NCBI GenBank assembly: GCA_030431165.1
Contig: JAUIJQ010000134.1
Span: 1-7,747, forward strand
DNA from: Rhodothermia bacterium
GTDB taxonomy: Bacteria > Bacteroidota > Rhodothermia > Rhodothermales > JABDKH01
Direction: 5' to 3'
DNA: 7,747 bases
Shown here: positions 5,407 through 7,747 of the stretch, one piece after another
How positions within the stretch are numbered: position 1 is the stretch's first letter
Layout of the letters: each line of letters opens with the position of its first letter
Made by a program: the position numbers and the translations under genes
The notes under the pieces: model-generated
What the model was told of the DNA's origin: nothing
The model's database searches: none
Seen by the model: the letters and a program-made list of their open reading frames with translations, nothing else

Positions 5407-6206
5407 GGTCGCTGATCGAGGTGTGTGGTGAGATCGCCTGTGTGGTAGAAGCGGATACCGGACGGCGTTTTGATCATGAGTGCACCGTCATCCCGCAGTC
5501 CCTCCAGCGTTCCTGAAACAGGCACGCGCGCGGCGGTCTCTTGAAACGTAACGACCGATCCAAGTCCGGCCATCCGGGATGTAAAGGATTCAGGAATCGT
5601 CGCGGCGCCAGATGCATTCGCACTGTTCAACAGCGCTTCGACTGCCGTGTCGACGGCATCAACGACTGCTGTGAGCAGCGCCGTTCGCCGGACCGGTTTT
5701 CCCTGCGCTTCCGACAACGACGTTGCTTTACCTTCGAGGTGTGCGGGTAGTGCCATCTCGCCGACATTGATGCCGATTCCCACCGCCCCATGAGACGGAG
5801 ACACCGCCCCGATGAGAATGCCGCCAACCTTTCTGCCGGATACGATCAGGTCGTTTGGCCACTTCAGATGAATGCGAAGGTCGGGGCAGACCGACTCCAT
5901 GGCGGTAGCCGACGCGACGGCCACGGCAAGAGGCATCAAGGTTTTGGACCGAGGCTCGCCGGGGAGTGCCTTGATCATAGTCATCAGGAGACTTGACCCG
6001 CGCTCGGAATACCACGAGCGGTCGAGTCGACCACGCCCGGATCGCTGCTCGTCAGCGACGACGATAGCCTCGTCGGGTAGCGCATCGCGATGCGCACGAG
6101 CGTACAGATTCGTTGAATCAACTACGTCGAGTGGCACCAGACGATGCTGGAGGCGTTGAGGCATTCCCTGTTTGATCTCGCGAAGGAAATCGCCGCTGGC
6201 GGGCAC
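5403..6206 (-). CDS. birA: Biotin--[acetyl-CoA-carboxylase] ligase, HTH-less
   Basis: A 267-residue enzyme that makes biotinyl-AMP and transfers biotin to the carrier lysine of acetyl-CoA carboxylase and other biotin enzymes. Motifs: VDSTN (29-33), the adenylate-binding loop GRGRLDRSWYSERG (57-70), LKWPNDLIV (114-122) with a Lys-Trp-Pro-Asn-Asp core, KVGGILIG (126-133), GIGINVG (143-149), and a C-terminal SH3-like domain (about 213-262). There is no N-terminal winged-helix domain, so it should not act as a bio-operon repressor. I chose GTG at 6206 because residues 6-30 align in pattern with the leading helix of related ligases; an ATG at 6164 would remove 14 residues of that helix. A much longer open frame continues upstream to 6641, but it runs antisense through the TPR gene and is rejected. 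Confidence 0.9.
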   Translation of the reverse strand: MPASGDFLREIKQGMPQRLQHRLVPLDVVDSTNLYARAHRDALPDEAIVVADEQRSGRGRLDRSWYSERGSSLLMTMIKALPGEPRSKTLMPLAVAVASATAMESVCPDLRIHLKWPNDLIVSGRKVGGILIGAVSPSHGAVGIGINVGEMALPAHLEGKATSLSEAQGKPVRRTALLTAVVDAVDTAVEALLNSANASGAATIPESFTSRMAGLGSVVTFQETAARVPVSGTLEGLRDDGALMIKTPSGIRFYHTGDLTTHLDQRP

Positions 6207-6289
6207 AGAGAGTCTGTTTTTCAGGACGGTGATGGTGCAGCAGACGTCCGATGATCGCACATTTGGAGGCTGGATCTCAGACGGAATAA

Positions 6290-6318
6290 TTGTTGATGGG
6301 CTTGTTGCTGAATATAAT
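6290..6318 (+). promoter_or_regulatory. Candidate promoter of the TPR gene (TTGTTG-N17-TATAAT)
   Basis: TTGTTG (6290-6295) and a consensus TATAAT (6313-6318) are exactly 17 nt apart. The predicted transcription start, near 6325, falls only about 3 nt before the ATG at 6328. This implies a nearly leaderless mRNA, which fits the lack of a Shine-Dalgarno sequence. The -35 match is only partial. The region between birA and this gene is the divergent promoter area. Confidence 0.45.
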
Positions 6319-6327
6319 CGATGCTCG

Positions 6328-7029
6328 ATGCTCGCGCGTTCCAACATATCCCGATGGGTGGCGCTCCTCGCGCTCTTGCTGGTCGTTTGTCCGCTTCTTA
6401 CGGCAACGGCCCAGTCGCCGACTCGGCCGCGCCAACTGAATGAACAGTTGCAGCGCGCCCAGACTGCCCTGCTGAGTGGTTCCAGCCTGCTGGAGGCCAA
6501 GGCGCGTGTCGATCGGGTGGTTTCCGCGCTGCCCGAGGATGCTGAGGCCCGCGTCCTGCGAGCCGAGATCCTGCTTTCGATGGGGCGCGATGCAGACGCG
6601 CTGGTGGACGCGCGCCGGGCTACCGAGCTGGCGCCGTCCAACGGCGCAGCCCATCTCGCCCTTGGCGAGGCGAGCCTCAGAACCGGTGATGCTGAGTCAG
6701 CCGAGCTGGCAATGAACCGAGCGGCTCAGCTGCTCGTGGACGACAGCGGAGCGCACGTGCGCCTGTCGCGTCTGGCTCGCATGCTGAGTCGTGGTGAGCA
6801 GGCAATAGCGTTCGCGCGAATCGCCGTGGCGCTGTCTCCTGAAAGCGCCGTTACCCAGTACGAACTCGCGCGCGCCTTCATCGCAAATGGCAACACCGAT
6901 GCGGCCGCGTCGGTGCTTGTTGGGGGGCTCCGCGACGGATTGTTGTCAGCCGATGTAATCGTCGCCGACACCATACTGAACCGGGTGGCGCGGCACAGCG
7001 CACTTCGCGACCTGGTGCCCCAGCGATAA
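6328..7029 (+). CDS. Secreted tetratricopeptide-repeat protein
   Basis: A 233-residue protein with a Sec signal peptide: a positive n-region, a hydrophobic core at about 10-25 (WVALLALLLVVCPLL), and probable cleavage after TATA or TAQ near residue 28-29. The remainder is a helical solenoid of about five TPR-like units (roughly 40-73, 74-107, 108-140, 141-174, 175-208). Recognisable features include RVLRAEILLSMGRDADALVDARRATELAPSN and YELARAFIANGNTDAA. TPR arrays are protein-binding scaffolds, so a periplasmic or outer-membrane-associated partner is likely but not identifiable. I chose the second of two ATGs (6328); the one at 6321 is out of frame. It is divergent from birA-coaX and convergent with the following lipoprotein gene across a 14-nt gap. 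Confidence 0.82.
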   Translation: MLARSNISRWVALLALLLVVCPLLTATAQSPTRPRQLNEQLQRAQTALLSGSSLLEAKARVDRVVSALPEDAEARVLRAEILLSMGRDADALVDARRATELAPSNGAAHLALGEASLRTGDAESAELAMNRAAQLLVDDSGAHVRLSRLARMLSRGEQAIAFARIAVALSPESAVTQYELARAFIANGNTDAAASVLVGGLRDGLLSADVIVADTILNRVARHSALRDLVPQR

Positions 7030-7043
7030 GGCGGCTTGCCGGG

Positions 7044-7747
7044 CTACCGCGTGAAGACCCGTTCTACCCGATAACGTCGGACTGACCGACCCGGCGCATC
7101 AACCGTTACGTCCATGACGATTGAGGCTGGCTCCCATCGCGCGTCAACCTGCGCGAGTTGTACAACGACCGACGAACCCTGTTCAAAGAAGGGTGCTTCT
7201 TCAAGCCTGATCTCTTCGACACGCACCACCTGAAGGCCCGACACCGTGTCGGCGCCGGACGGTAGAAATGCAAAGCGTGCTTGCCGAAGGGGCTCGTCGG
7301 ATGCGCGGGCCGCAACCTGGTGACGAACAACACGCGAACCCGCAACGGTGGAGTCGGGAAGAGCGCTGAATCGAAACAGCGTTCGTCGGCGGGGGCTCTC
7401 ATACGGTGGCTCGCCGTCTGTCCAATTCGCAATCGGCGACTTGATCTCGGACAGCGGCCCGATCATGCTTCTGATCCACCCCTGTTCAAACGTGCCGGTG
7501 GAGTCTGTAGTCTCAAGTGATACCGGCTGTCCGTCACTGTATTCGAGTATGGCCGTGCGACTGGCCTGTATCTCGCCGCTGTGCCAGACTTCGACCTTCT
7601 GGTACTCAACGAGCTCGCCGTATTCAAGGCGTTCAAACGCAACGCCCATCGTATCCCAGCGTGCAGCGACAACGACGTCTGTTGCGGTCTGATCGGTCGG
7701 ACCCGCATCGACGATTTCGCCGTCTCGCGAGCAGCCGGCAACGGCGA
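7044..7747 (-). CDS. Putative lipoprotein, 5' end beyond the window
   Basis: The open frame enters from the right edge and ends at 7044. The first readable residues, AVAGC, form a lipobox, and the Cys (7731-7733) is the predicted lipidated residue, so only a signal peptide of about 15-20 residues is missing. The mature protein of about 229 residues is mostly beta-prone with a Trp in each of several strands: ARWDTMGVAFERLEYGELVEY, VEVWHSGE, TFEQGWIRSMIGPLSEIKSP, and a C-terminal RRYRVERVFTR. I do not recognise a named family. Genes for LptC-like envelope proteins occur near birA/coaX and TPR genes in relatives, but I cannot see LptC signatures here, so that name is not applied. An internal ATG at 7649 is not the start because coding continues upstream in frame. 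Confidence 0.7.
   Translation of the reverse strand, partial: AVAGCSRDGEIVDAGPTDQTATDVVVAARWDTMGVAFERLEYGELVEYQKVEVWHSGEIQASRTAILEYSDGQPVSLETTDSTGTFEQGWIRSMIGPLSEIKSPIANWTDGEPPYESPRRRTLFRFSALPDSTVAGSRVVRHQVAARASDEPLRQARFAFLPSGADTVSGLQVVRVEEIRLEEAPFFEQGSSVVVQLAQVDARWEPASIVMDVTVDAPGRSVRRYRVERVFTR

Noticed and set aside
6207..6641. Upstream extension of the birA open frame to 6641
   Set aside because: It runs antisense through the signal-peptide and first repeats of the TPR gene, has Ser/Arg/Ala-rich shadow composition and no HTH motifs.
7027..7046. Intrinsic terminator between the convergent TPR and lipoprotein genes
   Set aside because: Only a 4-bp CGGC/GCCG palindrome with a two-base loop and no T-run is present.

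Overview
The window reads as a piece of a moderately GC-rich genome of the Bacteroidota/Rhodothermota type. Three things point there. A 31-residue AURKAIP1/COX24 (bS22-like) basic protein begins MPCGRKRKRHK, a form I know from Bacteroidota. A stand-alone biotin ligase without an HTH domain is paired with a type III pantothenate kinase. The chromosomal genes have essentially no Shine-Dalgarno sequences, as is usual in that group. The assignment is from recalled family features, not from a search.

Layout. Positions 1-1507 (all minus strand) look phage-derived: the 5' end of an unidentified gene cut by the window edge, a tail-fibre/receptor-binding-like protein, and an unidentified phage-neighbour protein. 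These two complete genes have recognisable Shine-Dalgarno sequences, unlike the rest of the window. The last one overlaps by 44 nt the 3' end of a host lipoprotein gene (1464-2003). A prophage edge, a genomic-island edge or an assembly seam may therefore lie near 1464-1507. No integrase, att repeat or tRNA is visible.

Positions 1464-2906 (minus) hold the lipoprotein gene and an alpha/beta hydrolase. A 345-nt divergent intergenic region follows, with promoter-like elements and a nested hairpin. Positions 3252-4527 (plus) form a compact three-gene cluster: bS22-like ribosomal protein, YtxH-family membrane protein and YaaA peroxide-stress protein, with gaps of 13 and 21 nt. A degenerate 22-nt tandem repeat (4516-4646) separates this cluster from the convergent birA-coaX pair (minus, overlapping by ATGA). 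A divergent secreted TPR protein (6328-7029) follows, with a near-perfect -10 box only 9 nt before its ATG. The window ends inside a convergent lipoprotein gene.

Functionally the host part is mostly housekeeping: coenzyme A synthesis, protein biotinylation, iron/peroxide protection, a ribosomal accessory protein and envelope lipoproteins. I see no defence system, CRISPR array, IS element, tRNA or rRNA, and nothing that amounts to a clearly new multi-gene system. The most unusual features are the phage/host boundary, the hairpin over the tail gene start, the 22-nt hairpin-forming repeat array and the structured leader before the bS22-like gene.
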